Below, one piece after another: positions 23,323 to 35,700 of a stretch of DNA of 64,000 bases. Position 1 is the stretch's first letter. Every line of letters starts with the position of its first letter. Position numbers and translations under genes: made by a program. The notes below the pieces were generated by a model. That model searched no databases. It was not told the origin of the DNA and saw only the letters and a list, made by a program, of their open reading frames with translations. The stretch covers positions 18,268,906 to 18,332,905 of the forward strand of contig JAPFBE010000002.1 in the NCBI GenBank assembly GCA_034336665.1. The letters run 5' to 3'. This DNA comes from Luscinia megarhynchos. Its lineage: Eukaryota; Chordata; Aves; Passeriformes; Turdidae.

Positions 23323-25551
23323 CTCTGGTTATAGGAGTGAAGCAGACTTAAACCAAACCAAATCAAAAGTACCATATTTTGCACTTTGTCATATGCTTTG
23401 CTGCCCTGTCCTTTTCTCCTTGTGTCTCTGGCAAGGAGAGGTGCAGAGCAGAGACTTCTCTTCCTTAGCAGGGGTTTTACCCTGACCTTGTCACCTGTGT
23501 AATGCAATGTTGCTACCTGGCAGTTATGATACTCTTTAACCTTAAACAAAGGCTCACATGAAACACAGACCTTTTGTGTGAACAGAGGGAAAGAAGATGA
23601 AAAAATTGGGTAATGCCAGAATAATAGCATGCCTGGAACAAAGGCTTGGAAGGGTAAGTGGGAAGGGGATGCTCCAGCTTCCTTCTCAAACATCCTCTGA
23701 GTGTTGGGACATAATCCAGAAAGTCCTCATTGTCCTAGTTTCACAGATGTAAGGCCTCTTTATCCCGTCACATGGCGTGCAAATACCAGTCCCCACCAAC
23801 TCCTTTCACCTGCTTCCCCTTTGCATACCTTGCAAAAGGGTGTAAAATGGTATTTCTACACTGTCTCCTCTTTTGCTGCTGTTTGTCCTTCCAAAGTATA
23901 CCTAGCACACCTATTTTCTCTGGCAGCACTTTTATTTGCATCCCAGAGGACTTGTAAGAAATTAGGGTCAGCTTGACATGAGAGCAGTACTGTATAGAGA
24001 TATTTACAGCTGTTTGCAAGGCTTGTGTTGAGTATGAAACCAGCAGCAATTAGGATCCAGGCCAGTGCCTTCAGTGAATAATGGTCTTGGTTACTTGGAA
24101 ATATCAGATGGCTTCAGCTTTATGCAGTTGCTACGAGGAAAAGAAGTTAAGTAAACAAAGAAAAAGAATAAGAGGAGGGAGTGGTGTTTTTTTTATTGGC
24201 ATAGTCAAGAAGGACAGTCAAAAAGAGAGAAAGAAACTGGAAAACAATACTCTAGGCCTTCTCTTCAGCCCACAGCACAGAACATTTTCTTTGTATGCCT
24301 TCATGTTCAATATCCTTTGCCATGAGCACTTTTGGTTCCTGTCCCTCAGAGACCTTTCTTGGAGGCCAGTTTTGTTTATTTGGGTGCTTCCCTCTTGGGA
24401 TGCCTAGCATATGACCCTGTTTGCCACAGAGTTCTGCAACTTCATCCCTGGGAAGCACCTTCACATCTCATGGCCTCCATGGCAGTAGTACTTAGAAGCA
24501 TGTCCCTGGGAACAGGACTCAGCAGTTGTCTCTCTTTTGTAAGATGTGTCCAAACAGTCCACTTGGTTTCCTCTGAGGATTTGGAGATGGGGGATCCTGA
24601 GAAGAGATTATTTCTGGAGGTTCTCCAGAGCCACAACACTGCATGTTGCAGAGATGCCTTCCTTTCCTATAGATAAAGGAGAAATGCTTTCAGATTCCTG
24701 TAAGTAGTTTAATTTTGTCTTTCCTTGGATAAATAAGATAACATGAGGGAACTGATTATATTTCTTAGTGTCCAGCTGTGGAAACAGGCTATTGGCCAGC
24801 TATTGGTCACCTTTGCCAGACTGGCCTCAGAGTTTGTAGTATTTTGTTCTCCTCCTCCTGACTGACAGTGCGGGTCCCACCTGGAACTAACAGCTTCTGG
24901 GATTTTTGGGCTCGTCTTTCTTTTCTGGTGCAGACTATCCCTGAGCACAGAGACAGGCACAAGCCTTTCTCAGCATGCCACTGTTCATAAATAGAGCAAG
25001 ATTGTTTTTCTACCCCAGAAGAATCCCTTTGAAGATTCTGAGGTGAGGCAGAACTTCTCCTTGCCTCTTGTTCTCCCTGCCCTCAGCAGGGGTTGGCTCC
25101 TCTCACTGTGTTCTCCACAGTGGCCCACATTTCCCCCTGGAGATGCTGCCTGTAATAAGATCAAGATGGAGGGACAGTTTTTAGCAACCCTTCAGCCTGC
25201 TCTAGCAAAGGAGGAGGGCTGCCAGTGCATCTGTCAGTGGGACAAGATCTGGGTAGTCTTGCCTTCTAGCAACAGTGGAGCCAGTACTTCCAGACCAGTG
25301 TACTCTTGCTTGTGATGACACCAAAAAATCCTTGGCTCCTTGCAGGCTGCTGGCACACACAACTTGCTAGAACACTGGCAAGTTTTTAAGGTTTTGTCAG
25401 ATGGGAACAGTGGTGGAGAAAAGAAAAGTGAAACCAGATGTTTTTCCTTACAGTTGCTTCATATTCATATGAGGGAGGAGAAGAGAAGCCATAAAAATGT
25501 CATAACCCTTGATCCCTGAGGCTCAGCGTTATACTATGCAAAAGCCAGTGC
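23323..25551. other. noncoding stretch, no gene recognised
   Basis: AT-rich DNA with no recognised repeat or gene. Open frames here are short and overlap in both directions. Confidence 0.5.
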
Positions 25552-25684
25552 TATAAATCCACACCTCTGCCTCAGCAGCCGAGGGTCCTGGCTGCACAAG
25601 ACTATTGCAATGGCTGAGGGGGAAGAATCTTCATATTTGTCAGCAAATGGAGAAAAGTGGAGGAAAAAGCTTTTGAGAAGTTAA
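25552..25684 (+). promoter_or_regulatory. candidate TATA promoter with a 24-codon frame
   Basis: TATAAAT at 25552-25558 lies 52 bp before an ATG at 25610, which has a G at +4 (TTGCAATGG). The frame reads MAEGEESSYLSANGEKWRKK and stops at 25682-25684. An octamer-like ATGCAAAA lies 15 bases before the TATA motif. Transcription would start near 25582. The peptide is hydrophilic and looks protein-like, but no good donor occurs before the stop, so it would be a micro-ORF or a 5' leader peptide. It may be coincidence. Confidence 0.25.
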
Positions 25685-27296
25685 CACTGATAGGCTACTT
25701 TTATGGAATAAGTTATTTTTTTCAGCTTTCTCTGGGGACGCAGCAATGCCGAGTCCCGAGGCTGACCAGCAGGCTTAGAAATTTGGGATGCGTTTGCACT
25801 GCAATCAATCTCTGCCTCGGGCTGTGCCGAGGGAGCGCAGTTAACTTCATCCTCCCCAGAGCAGGCTCACCTGCCAGCACAGCCAGGGCAGCACAGCACT
25901 GGGCTGAGGACTTGCTGCCAGGGCATTCATCTGGCTTTTCCAGACAGGCTTTTGCAGCTCTTGCTTCCCTGTGCCACTGCAGCTACACCTCCCTGACACC
26001 TCACACACCCGACCTGGGCACCGCTGCACCACAATGCAGTGCCAGCAGTCACGGAGAAGCAGCTCTGATCAGAGGGTCCAGCTGGCACCAGAGGAGAGCT
26101 GCTAGGAAAAGTCTGACTCCAGTCCTATCCTGTTTGTATAGGAGAGGCTGCTTGTGGTAATCATGAAACAACTACAAGGGATGCCAGGCAGCCCTCTTCC
26201 AGAGAAATGTGAGCTCGGGAGAACACAAAGATGGAGGAGAGGAAATGAAAGTTGTGTACACACAGGCCTTGAGCCAAACAAGGATTTTAACAGAAGGCAG
26301 CCAGGCCTTCTCTGCCTGTATAACGAGGACTGTGATAACTGGTATTTTTTCTGGACATTTCTTGATATTTCCATGTTCAATTTCTGCCTATCTGTTAACA
26401 GAGGGAAGAGTTTTTCCCTGATCTGATGCAGACTGTGTGGGTGGGATGTGACTTCAGCCTTGCAGGGCCTAGGTTAGGAGATGATTTCAGCCACAAGCCT
26501 GGATTCTGAATCTGAATTTCCCAGCAAGATCAAAAGTGACTAGGTTTAGGTCTATTTTGGGTGAATAAGCTGTGTTACTTCCCATAGGATTCAGGTCATT
26601 TGCTGTGCTAGGTAATATATAGTTACAGCTCTACTTGTACTAGTGGGTGACCAAGAGCAAAACCAGCATGAAAAATTTGGAATGCACAGACAGGGCTATG
26701 GCCTTGGACTTTTAAGATCTTGTTTTGAATCCTGATTCAGCCAAAGACTCCTGTGGTTTCTGTGGTCAAATAATGTAAACCATTTTTGGAGCCTTCTGCC
26801 CTTTTTCAAAAGAAGTGAGCAGCCCTTGGTAGTCTGTGTAGGGCCCTGAGATTGCATGCTGTTCAGGTATTATGACAGTGTGGCCCAATTGGTTAGAATG
26901 CTTTTAAAAAATATTTTTGTATGTGAGTTACTCATCCTGCAAAATAATTTCATGGAATGACTGTAGGTCTTTTCTTTATTTTGCAAAATGTTTTATTCAC
27001 AAGATGACTAAAAGTTTAGTCTTTTTGGAATAGGAATTGCAGACATTTTACCTCACTGCCTTATTTCTCTTCTCCACCAACATGCCAAGTGATGGAGTCA
27101 TTTGCAAGCTGCCTGGCACTGCTATTGCACTGCTTTGCTAAAATTGGCATCCTGGGCACCCTGGTGCACTACAGCTATTGCAGCTATCAGAAATAGGTTA
27201 GTCTGTGGGCAGCTGTGCTTGCATGAACTTTGTATTGACTGGGATGCTCTCAGACAGACACAGTTCTTCTGGTCCTTTGTCATTGATCATGTTTTC
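25685..27296. other. noncoding stretch, no gene recognised
   Basis: A mildly CpG-enriched patch at about 25735-26045 lies just after the TATA candidate, with a 167-codon open frame (25657-26160) that has no recognisable domain. The rest is AT-rich and featureless. Confidence 0.45.
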
Positions 27297-27560
27297 TAGG
27301 CCCCTTATCTATCTCACACCTCTCTTCTGGACTTTTCCCAGTTGATTGGTGTGGAAGAATTGTCTCCAAAACAAGAGAACAGTCCAGCTCCAGTCTGGAT
27401 AATCCTGGATGAAAGGAATACTTCACTTGTCTTGAGGATTTTTCTCCTGTTTTTTTTATTCAGCATGTTTTTTGCCTTTATCCTAATGGTGTTTGTTCAC
27501 TGTTGACTGACTTCTGCATGTGGCCCTGATCTTCCTCAGCAGACTATGCACTGAGACAGT
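27297..27560 (-). mobile_element. ancient CR1-type LINE remnant
   Basis: The plus strand follows the antisense order of a reptile/bird CR1 segment upstream of the 3' end: CTCTCTTCTGGACTTTTCCC, then CTCCAAAACAAGAGAACAGT (the position of 'cccagaactggacacagta'), CTTCACTTGTCTTGAGG, TTTTTTGCCTTTATCCTAATG and CACTGTTGACTGACTTCTGC. It is highly diverged with no clear ends, so it probably predates most CR1 copies in the window. Confidence 0.55.
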
Positions 27561-29803
27561 GGTGTCACCATTCTGGATCTGGGAACTGATGTATTGCCCA
27601 CAGCATGTAGTGCTGTACCACTTGAAATTCTATCTGTGACCATTTCTTTATTTTTCCTTTGGTTAATGGAAAGAAACTTTCATTATTGGACTCAGATAGT
27701 TGATCAATATTCAGCTGCCTTGGGTGATGGAGTTGTGGTGGGCTGGAGCACTGGGAGTCAGAGGCAGATGTTACTGGCAAGACTGAAATATAATGGCTGA
27801 TGTTACAATGCTCAGTTGTGAAAATACTAGTTAGCTTTGTCAGGGGATGGGTGTTGCTGACGGGCTTTAAAAATAATTACAAAAGATTGCCTGGTTGTAG
27901 AAATGAACATAAGAAGAGTTTTGCATCTCTCTTTGAGTTAGGGAGTTAGTGATAGCCAGAGGGTGAGGATTTCATGTGCATACCTATCATCTCCTGGCAT
28001 TTTGCAAAATGACTGAAAACTTCAGCCAGTTTGCGAAATGACAGGTTTCACAACAGAGAACATAATGCATGTACCTTAGAAGGCTCCTGCAACTGAAACA
28101 CAGCATAACTCAACAGCACCTTTGAGTGTGCAGTGAGAGATGGAATTAGTCTGAAGAGAGAGGAGTCTGCCCCCTTCGTCAGATATTCTCCCTCTGCCTG
28201 TGGCAGTTAAGCACTTTGGAGCCATTAGGAAAGACAGAGTGGCCTTTAGACTTCTGTTAACCTGGAAACTCCCCTATACTGCATTCTTTTTGCTCTGGCA
28301 AAAAAACCAAAAAAACAACAAAACTCCTCCCCCTGCACCCAGCTGCTTCTCCCTGCTCCTTTTGCTTTAGTTTAGCACAGCAGAACTTCTCCAGGATTAA
28401 AAGCCACTCTGTCTGCTCTGCAAGTGTTGGGAGAGGAGAGTGATTGCTGGGCAACTGATGAGCTGGGGTGAAAGAGTGTTGGGAAAGAGAGCACAATGTT
28501 CTTTTCTTTTTATGGAAAGTGATATATTACTATAGACCACAGTAATCCAAGGTCTGCTCTTAGCTACTTCACGATTAGCGAACAGGCCCCACTTGTGCTG
28601 TACCAACCATTTGTGCAGCTGTGGAAGGCATGAGGATGTCAATTAATCTTGATTTGTGCTGTAGGATTGCTTCATAAGGGAGGAAATTTATCATTTGGTT
28701 TGGTTTCAGGGTACGTAGATGGACATCATGCTATCTTTGCAGGGAAAGCACAGGCCTCTACTGTGCCAGGCGAGTCATTGGTCCTTGCTGGGTCTTCCCT
28801 GGCAAACTCCCTCTCTTCTCGGGAGCCTTAACTTGGTCTAAAAGATGGAGCAATCAGCAGAGAGTACAAACTGTTTCGCAAACTTTGCCCAGTCTGTCCC
28901 TGTGTCACACCCATTTCAGGGAAAAGGAAAAATAAGCCTTTTGCTCAGCCATATAAATGAATGCAATTATTATTTGCATGTCAGCCCAAACTTTGTGAAA
29001 AACAGAATCAGGTGAAGCCCTGGTTCTGCATCAGAGACCGCAAAGCCTGTGTAGATAAAAACCACAAAAAGATGAAAAAAGATGTAGGCAAGCACATCCT
29101 TTGAGAACAAATGTGTTGTCTCTTAAAATTCCTTCTACCACCATCCTGAATCAGAGAAAAATAAATTTAGCTTCCAAACTGCAAGGCTCAGAGAAGCAAA
29201 TTAGCAGTGAGTACAAAAGTGGTATTCTTATTGGCTTTTTATGCAAGGTCAGGTTTGTGTTGAAGATTGAAGCTCTTGTCTCTGAGGTGTGATGAAAAAA
29301 GTATGGAATAATGTGACTTGTGACAAAATCATGGGACCTGCCAAACTGTTTCTCAGACCAGCGCCCAGGTGTACCTGTTCTCCTTCTTTATCCAGCATAC
29401 CAGTCCTTGCTGCATGGAGCCACGCTCCCCAGGGAGCAGGCTGCTCTGAAGTTCTTGCAAAGCAGCACATGCTAGCTGATCTAGTCAGTACAGGTCAGAG
29501 CAGGGGAGAGGGAACAGCATGGCCTTCAGCAAAATCAGTTCAGGGACCCAGAGAACTGGCTGCCTTTGTGAGACCAAGCAGGCTGAAGGGCTGGCTGCTG
29601 TCCCCCTGCTGCGATCGCTCTCTGCCTGACCCCGCTGGGCTGCAGCTAGCTCAAGTATGCCAGACACACTGATTGCAATGTGGAGATCCCTGTGAGCGAG
29701 CCAGAGGAGAAAATAGCTGGGCAGATGGTGCTATATTAAGAGGAGAGCATCCCAGAACTGTCTGCTGGGATTCTCCAGGGGCAAGGGTCCGTCTTGGCCT
29801 CAC
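27561..29803. other. noncoding stretch, no gene recognised
   Basis: An A-rich run lies at about 28300-28323. A plus-strand acceptor (TTTGGTTTGGTTTCAG) precedes 28710 with a 40-codon frame, judged to be chance. Nothing else was identified. Confidence 0.5.
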
Positions 29804-30406
29804 TTGCTCTCTGTCTTCCCCAGCACCTCCTCTTCTTCTGCCCTTATCTCCCTTACAGGTCCCTTCTCTCACCGAGGAAGATGTGGGGTGATGCAAGGCC
29901 CAAGGGGTGCTACCTCCAGCTGGAATATGGGGGAAGATGAATCCTGGGTATATGAAGCTCGTGCCCCATCTGTCTCAAGCAAGCTGGAGGTCCCTCTATT
30001 CCCACAATCTGGTCCAGCTCTGTGCTCTGACACCAACCAAGGGCAGGACCCAAGTGGCAGCTTTTCACAGGGATGGGCTGGCATGAGCAAGGGAGGGCTT
30101 TCTAATCATCTCTGTCAGCAATCAGCTTTCTTCTCTTCAGATTCCACGGGGGGAGGACTTGCAGCAGCATGTTTTTCTTCTTCCTCTCCCAGGCTCAGCT
30201 CATCTTCTTTCCCCCCTTCCACTGCTCCCAGCCAATACCAGCCCGGCTTCTCATTCCTGCCAGTTGTCTCTGCCTCCCTCCTAGCCCTCCCCTCCGGTTC
30301 CCAGCTAAGCTCCAGTGAGCAGGGCAGCAGGCAGGGGCGGGAGGGGAGGACGGTGACAGGACACAGCTGCTGGCAGCGCTCAGCAGCTCTGAGAGTGGCT
30401 CCCTAG
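29804..30406 (+). CDS. longest open frame of the window, doubtful
   Basis: A 200-codon frame, very rich in serine, glycine and proline (runs such as FSSSSPRLSSSSFPPSTAPS), with no recognised domain. A strong acceptor, TGCCCTTATCTCCCTTACAG, lies inside it and would start an exon at 29859. A donor-like GCAGCAGA then GTGAGTTGG lies at 30420, just past the stop at 30404. Local GC richness lowers stop frequency in all frames, and other frames are open on both strands. A noncoding exon or pure chance is more likely than a protein. Confidence 0.18.
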   Translation: MLSVFPSTSSSSALISLTGPFSHRGRCGVMQGPRGATSSWNMGEDESWVYEARAPSVSSKLEVPLFPQSGPALCSDTNQGQDPSGSFSQGWAGMSKGGLSNHLCQQSAFFSSDSTGGGLAAACFSSSSPRLSSSSFPPSTAPSQYQPGFSFLPVVSASLLALPSGSQLSSSEQGSRQGREGRTVTGHSCWQRSAALRVAP

Positions 30407-30420
30407 TGCCCAGCAGCAGA

Positions 30421-31699
30421 GTGAGTTGGGCATGGATGGCCACATGGCAGGACACCGGCTTCCCACTCTGGAGGTCAGCGCCCGCTCCCCAGGGTCACCT
30501 TCTGTAAACTGAGGTGGCCCATCTAGCACAGAAAACAAATAGGAGAAGTGAAACACAAGGGTTGATTATTCAATTGAAGAGCTTGAAGATTTGTGGTTTT
30601 TCTCTTCACCTTTAAATGCTTTTGGTGCCAGTAAGACCATTTCCTGGTTCAAGGAGGTCTCCAGGAGGCTGGGCAGATTTTCCCTTGCCCCATTTCCTCC
30701 CAGGCACTGCTGGAGAACAGAGTCCATGTGTTGCATGACTTTGAAAACATCCTGATGGATAGCATAAATACAGCAGCTGAAAGCACATGGAACGGTCATC
30801 CTCCTTTATCAGTACAGGCATCTGGTGTTTGGGGGGCTCAGAAAGGAACAGAACTGTGTGGTCAGATGTGATATGGGCTCCAGTATGGTGTATCTGGGCT
30901 GTGACTGGGATCCCTAGCTGTTCACCTTAGAAGACTGAAGTACAGAAAAGCCCTGGAGTTGCTCTAAGTAATGGATTTTCAGAATCCTACATATACAGAG
31001 ATCAAAATGTCTCCTTTTCCCAGTCAGAGTGTGGGAAGGATTAAAGATAGAAATACTGGGGTTGATTGTCATGGGTGTCAAAAGGGATGCTGGAAAATAA
31101 AGGAGCAGAGCAGCCACACAGGACCAGTAACACAGGCACTCAGAGATACTGCAAAAGACACGTGGGACAGTGGCCATCATTTGCTCTATATGGGACACAT
31201 TTTACTTGGTTAGGTCTTCAGTTGTAAGGATAATTTTACCACCTGTGAACGGTTTTTATGACAGTCCTGTTCCACGCAGGCCTTTCACAATGTTTTGTTC
31301 CATATTAAACTTGATAGGTTTTTAAAGTGTGAGATTGTCACAGAAAAAGAGTCTTGAATTTTTCCATCTTCTGAACTTATAAAAAATCTTGTCCACAGCA
31401 TTGCTCCAAAGTATTTTTTTGCTAAAATATGATGCTCCTGAGTTTATATCATGTGTTTCTCTGTATCATTGTTACCCAGTGATATTTTGTCCTAGTATAT
31501 CATGGTCTTCTTAAAACTTAGTTTGTTATTTGGGATGATGCTGCATCCATGAGGAAGGAAGGCAGGCAAGGTCCCCAGCTGCCTGATGCAGAGCTCTGGT
31601 GCTCAAGAGAGGGAAATACTAATTCTGTTGTAGAAAGCAATGTGACATGCCATGTGCACAATGAGGGGCAGTTATGGTCATTCATGTTCAAAAAGATTG
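30421..31699. other. noncoding stretch, no gene recognised
   Basis: No gene or repeat family was recognised between the doubtful 200-codon frame and the CR1 fragment that follows. Confidence 0.5.
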
Positions 31700-31937
31700 A
31701 TTCATGCTGGAACAGGTGCAAAGAAAGGCAGCAGGAGGATTAGGGTGTTGGAGAGCTGAGGTTATAAAAGTAGACTAAAAGATCTTGGCTTATTTAGTCC
31801 AGCACCACAAAGGCTGAGAGAGGGATATGATCGCTCTCTATAAATACATCCTGGAGGTTAATGCTAAGGAGGAAGAGGAGCTATTTCAGTTAAAGGACAA
31901 TGCTGACACAAAAGCAAATGGCCATCATAAACCTGGC
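31700..31937 (+). mobile_element. CR1 LINE fragment
   Basis: The sense strand is on plus. The hallmark order is present: GGTGCAAAGAAAGGC, CAAAGGCTGAGAGAGGGATATG, ATCGCTCTCTATAAATACAT, GGAGGAAGAGGAGCTATTTC and AAAGGACAATGCTGACACAA. The copy is internal: it lacks the ATTCTGTG tail and stops abruptly near 31937, where the GC-rich block begins. It belongs to a different CR1 subfamily from the copies at 2443 and 59695, judging by the GACAATG-GCACAA segment. Confidence 0.85.
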
Positions 31938-32720
31938 ACGCAGAACCGAGATGGGAAGTGAGGTCGATGTCGGGCACTGCTGCTGGCAGGCTGAGGGCAG
32001 GGGGCTCGGGCAGCTCGTGGGAAGAGTGCATGGCTGTCACTGCCTGTGCAAGCAGACCGGGCACAGCAGCCATGGGCTTGCCAGGTCCCACAGGAGATGG
32101 CTGTCCAAGCCTGTTCTGTGACATGCTGGGCAGAGCCCAAAACTCCGCTCGGAGCTGAGGGCAGCGCCAGCCCTGAGGTCCTGCCTGGCGGAGGAGGGCT
32201 CCCTCATACTCCATGTCTGCCCCCAGGGCCATCAGCTCCGGCCCAAACAGCGTGGCAGCAGGGCCCGCCTCCATCTCCCCACAGCCCTGCCCTGCTGGAC
32301 GTGCCTGGGGCTGGCACAGCTGTGGGGGCAGACCCCACAGCCATGTTAGCCCTGCTGGCAGGGCTGCCCTGGTCTCTACGCTGCCCGCAGGTTACAGCAG
32401 CCACAGCAGTCTCAGTTTGCCTGCCTGCAGAGCAAGGAGCACCACGGGGACAGGACACCCATTTTGTTTCTGGCCAGGGGAGGAGAGGTGTCCCCTGTTA
32501 AGAGCAGGGCAGTCTCAGGAATGCAGGGAGGCAGCTCCCTGGCTGGCTGCTGGCTGTGGGGCTGGGAGTGCGGTCGGCTCCCCGGGGCAGTGCTGCAGAG
32601 CTCAGGGCCTCCCTGGGGCCTGCGGACATTTTGTGCCTGTGCACGGCTGGCTGCTGGAGCCAGTCCATGGCCAAGGAGCTCTCTGGGTGTGTCTGTCACT
32701 TGAAATCACTGGCATCGTGT
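31938..32720. other. GC-rich block of unknown origin
   Basis: Directly after the truncated CR1 the sequence turns GC-rich with repeated small motifs (GGCAGGGCTG, CCACAGCC, GGCTGGCTGCTGG), and then reverts to average composition. Open frames of 136-178 codons occur on both strands and in overlapping frames, as expected when GC content suppresses stops. It may be an unrecognised LTR or retroposon piece, or a regulatory block. I found no terminal repeats. Confidence 0.4.
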
Positions 32721-35700
32721 TGTGCTTCAAGTCTCTGGCTTGGGCTTAAGCCCTTGCTGCCTCAGTGCTGGCAATGTGAGGAGATGAGTGATCTGCTCTC
32801 AGTGATGGGAGCTGAGAGGCTGCGGGCTTGCCAGGCCGGTTTTATTTCCACCCTACTCCATGTGCTTGCTGAGAGGCTTCACCTTTGGATCAGTGGGATG
32901 GAGAGGAGCTGCCAGTGAAACTGTGCCTCCTGCTGAAGAGTGCTCAGCAAGGGACAGAGTCCTGCCTCTCCTCCCCAGGCAGATGATGCTGCTTGCTCTC
33001 GGGAGGCTTTGCTGGTAGAGTGCTCTGAGCACACCCCATCTTCAGTGGCCAGGCTGCTCACCCGAGGACCAGGTGACATAAAGCAACGGGGATTGTACCT
33101 ATGTGTCAGGCTCAGCTTTTTTTGCTCCTTGCCAAACAAATGTCAGAGTCACAAGTATCCCAGCTCAAGTCACAAGTGTCCCAGCTCAAGTATTTAGGGG
33201 TTTTCCCCCTCCTCCCCTTTCTATTTTCATTGCTGGAAGCTGAGGGCAGCCCATGGTATGAATAGTTCACTCCAGACTTCGATTCAGCTGTTAAGTCAGG
33301 ATGTTTGCCAGAAATGCAATTCTTTCTTATATCTCTAGGATAATAGCTGGGTAGGATGGTGGATGGCTCATTCAGGATTAGACATTACAACACTTTTATT
33401 CCTGGCATAGGATGGCATGTGGCTGTACTGCCTGTGGCAAGGTGCTTGGCTGACAGTGCTTCTTTAAGGAGATTTTTTTAAAAGTAAATATCTTTTGTCT
33501 TGTTTCGCCCAGTGAGTTCTGCAGGCTGGGACAGCCTGTATCAGAAAGGGATCCATCAATGCATGTGTTAGATACCTGCTGCCCTCTAATGGCTGTTGAT
33601 CCCTGCAAGCCTTGGGACAACACACGTTTTGTGCATTCAGTGAAAGAAATCTGCTTAGCTCAGAACTTTACCCAGTGTTTTTGTAGCATGGGATAAATCT
33701 CTGGAGAGAAAGTGTGGTGAGATCTCTTCACTACTTTTCATAGTTTAATGTGCCTTTTCCCTGCACTCGGTGCAAACCCCATCATTTACTCCTTGCTTCT
33801 GCCACATCCCATCCAGCTTTGATTCCTGTTAGGGAAGTACTTGCCTTTCCTAACAGCTTTAAATGTGATTTGGTGTGTGGACAAAGAATAGCAACAGCAT
33901 TGAATTCCTTCAGCTTTCTGCAGACCCCAGGAGACCTGGTCAGAAAGACACTGCACTGGACTTGCCCAAACAGTTGGAGAGAGTTCAGACAGCTCTGTTT
34001 GTAAAAAGCTTTTCTGTAGTAATGAAGACACATAGTGTCAACTTCTGCTTGCTCACTACCAGACCTGTAATAATGTCTGCTCTGTTCCAAGAAAATTATC
34101 GGTGCCCTGCCTGCCTTGTTGACTTAGAGGGATTACATTTCTTGGGAAGTGGGACCATGCAGTTCCCTGCTGAATGGCTTAATGCTGCTTATCAGCGGGC
34201 AAGGTACAGCATGTTGTTCCCTTGGGAGCATTCCCTGAATCAACACAGGCTCCCTGAAAAGCCTGGTGCTCATTGAGTGTTGTGGAGTTCTGGTTTATTC
34301 CCCAGAACCAAAATATTTAAGACTGTCTGGAGGTACGCTGATGTATTGGAGCAGCACTGGGAAAGCAGTAAGATATCTGGAAGGAATTTTGCAAATGAGT
34401 TAATGATCAGTGAAGTTTGAAGAATGGTACCGACACAGCCTGCATCTCTTTGCCAAGGAATCTAGCATCCTACTGAGGACTGGAGTCCATAAGTAACAGG
34501 GGAGAATGAAAGATGAATGCAGTTAAGCACACAAACAGGCACTCTGAGAGCACTTGGAAGAAAGTTCCAGGAGCTGGGGCCTGACTTTGTTTGCAGCATT
34601 CTCTCCCTTAACTACTTTTTCTAATTTTGATAACAATCTCAGTGAGAACCCATGATCACAACTGTTGTTCCACCACAGTTAACCAGCCTCAGTGAAAGCT
34701 TAATGAAAACAGCAAGGCTAAAATTTTTTATATTCCCTCTTCTATTTAGCCTGGAAAGTACAGTTTTAGTCCTCTGTTTATAAAATATATTTAAAATCTG
34801 GTTCATACACTTTGGAAGGTGGAGTGGGGTGGTGGGGAGAAAGCCTGGCTTCATTCAAATAAGTGGGAGTTTTACAACGATTTACATGGGCCAGAATTTC
34901 ATCCTTGTTTATATAGTTTTGCAGCCAGGATGAAGAACTCTTAGGATGCCTGGGCCAGAAAAAGAAATCTTGAATGTTAACACCACTGCGAACAGTTGGG
35001 GTATGAATGCTGGGAAAGTCCCAAGGAAATTGAACTGGCATAGAAACCATGTTTAGCTGGCCGTGTTTTGGATGCTTTTGTTGTGCTCTCCATCTCCTCT
35101 CTCGCTGCCTGAACTGCGAGTGATGAGCTGCAGACCAACCTGATCTGCAGATGGCTGCAGTTCTGACACGTAGCCATCTGCAAAGCCTTCACCAGCAGGG
35201 GAATGCCGGGTAGCTTTTCAAGATCAGATAATAGGCTGGTGCAAGACAACCAGAAGTCTGAACATACTTAGTAAGCAATGTTCCTGACTAATGTAGGCAG
35301 CAGTCTGTTTAATAGCAATCCACACTCGGTAGCCAAAGTGCTATGGGATGTGCTTGGATCAGGTTTGGGCATGCACCAAGTTAAAAAACTGCTCTGTTAC
35401 ACGGGCTGCTTTTCCTAAGCTGCCATTATAGGTCAGTGCAACACACTGAACTAGGAGCCATGTGTGAAAAGTACTTCTAGGTCACATCTCTGTTGTTGAG
35501 CATTTGCACCCCTGGGGTTTTCAGGTGGTCTTTCTATATCTAGTAACACTCATCAGCTTCTAAATTCCTCAGTCTGTGTCTGTACAGCAAAGAGCATGTG
35601 CAGCTGTTCATTTCATTTGAAAAATCCTACGCCTCATGCTCCAGAATCACAGTGAACATACTTAAAATTTCTATTTTAGGCAGAACAGGGAAACCACTAA

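Noticed and set aside
28710..28831. A 40-codon frame after GGTTTGGTTTCAG.
   Set aside because: The acceptor tract is G-interrupted, with no downstream signal and no family.
32046..32749. Overlapping frames of 136-178 codons on both strands.
   Set aside because: Simultaneous openness on both strands in a GC-rich block points to stop-codon depletion, not coding.
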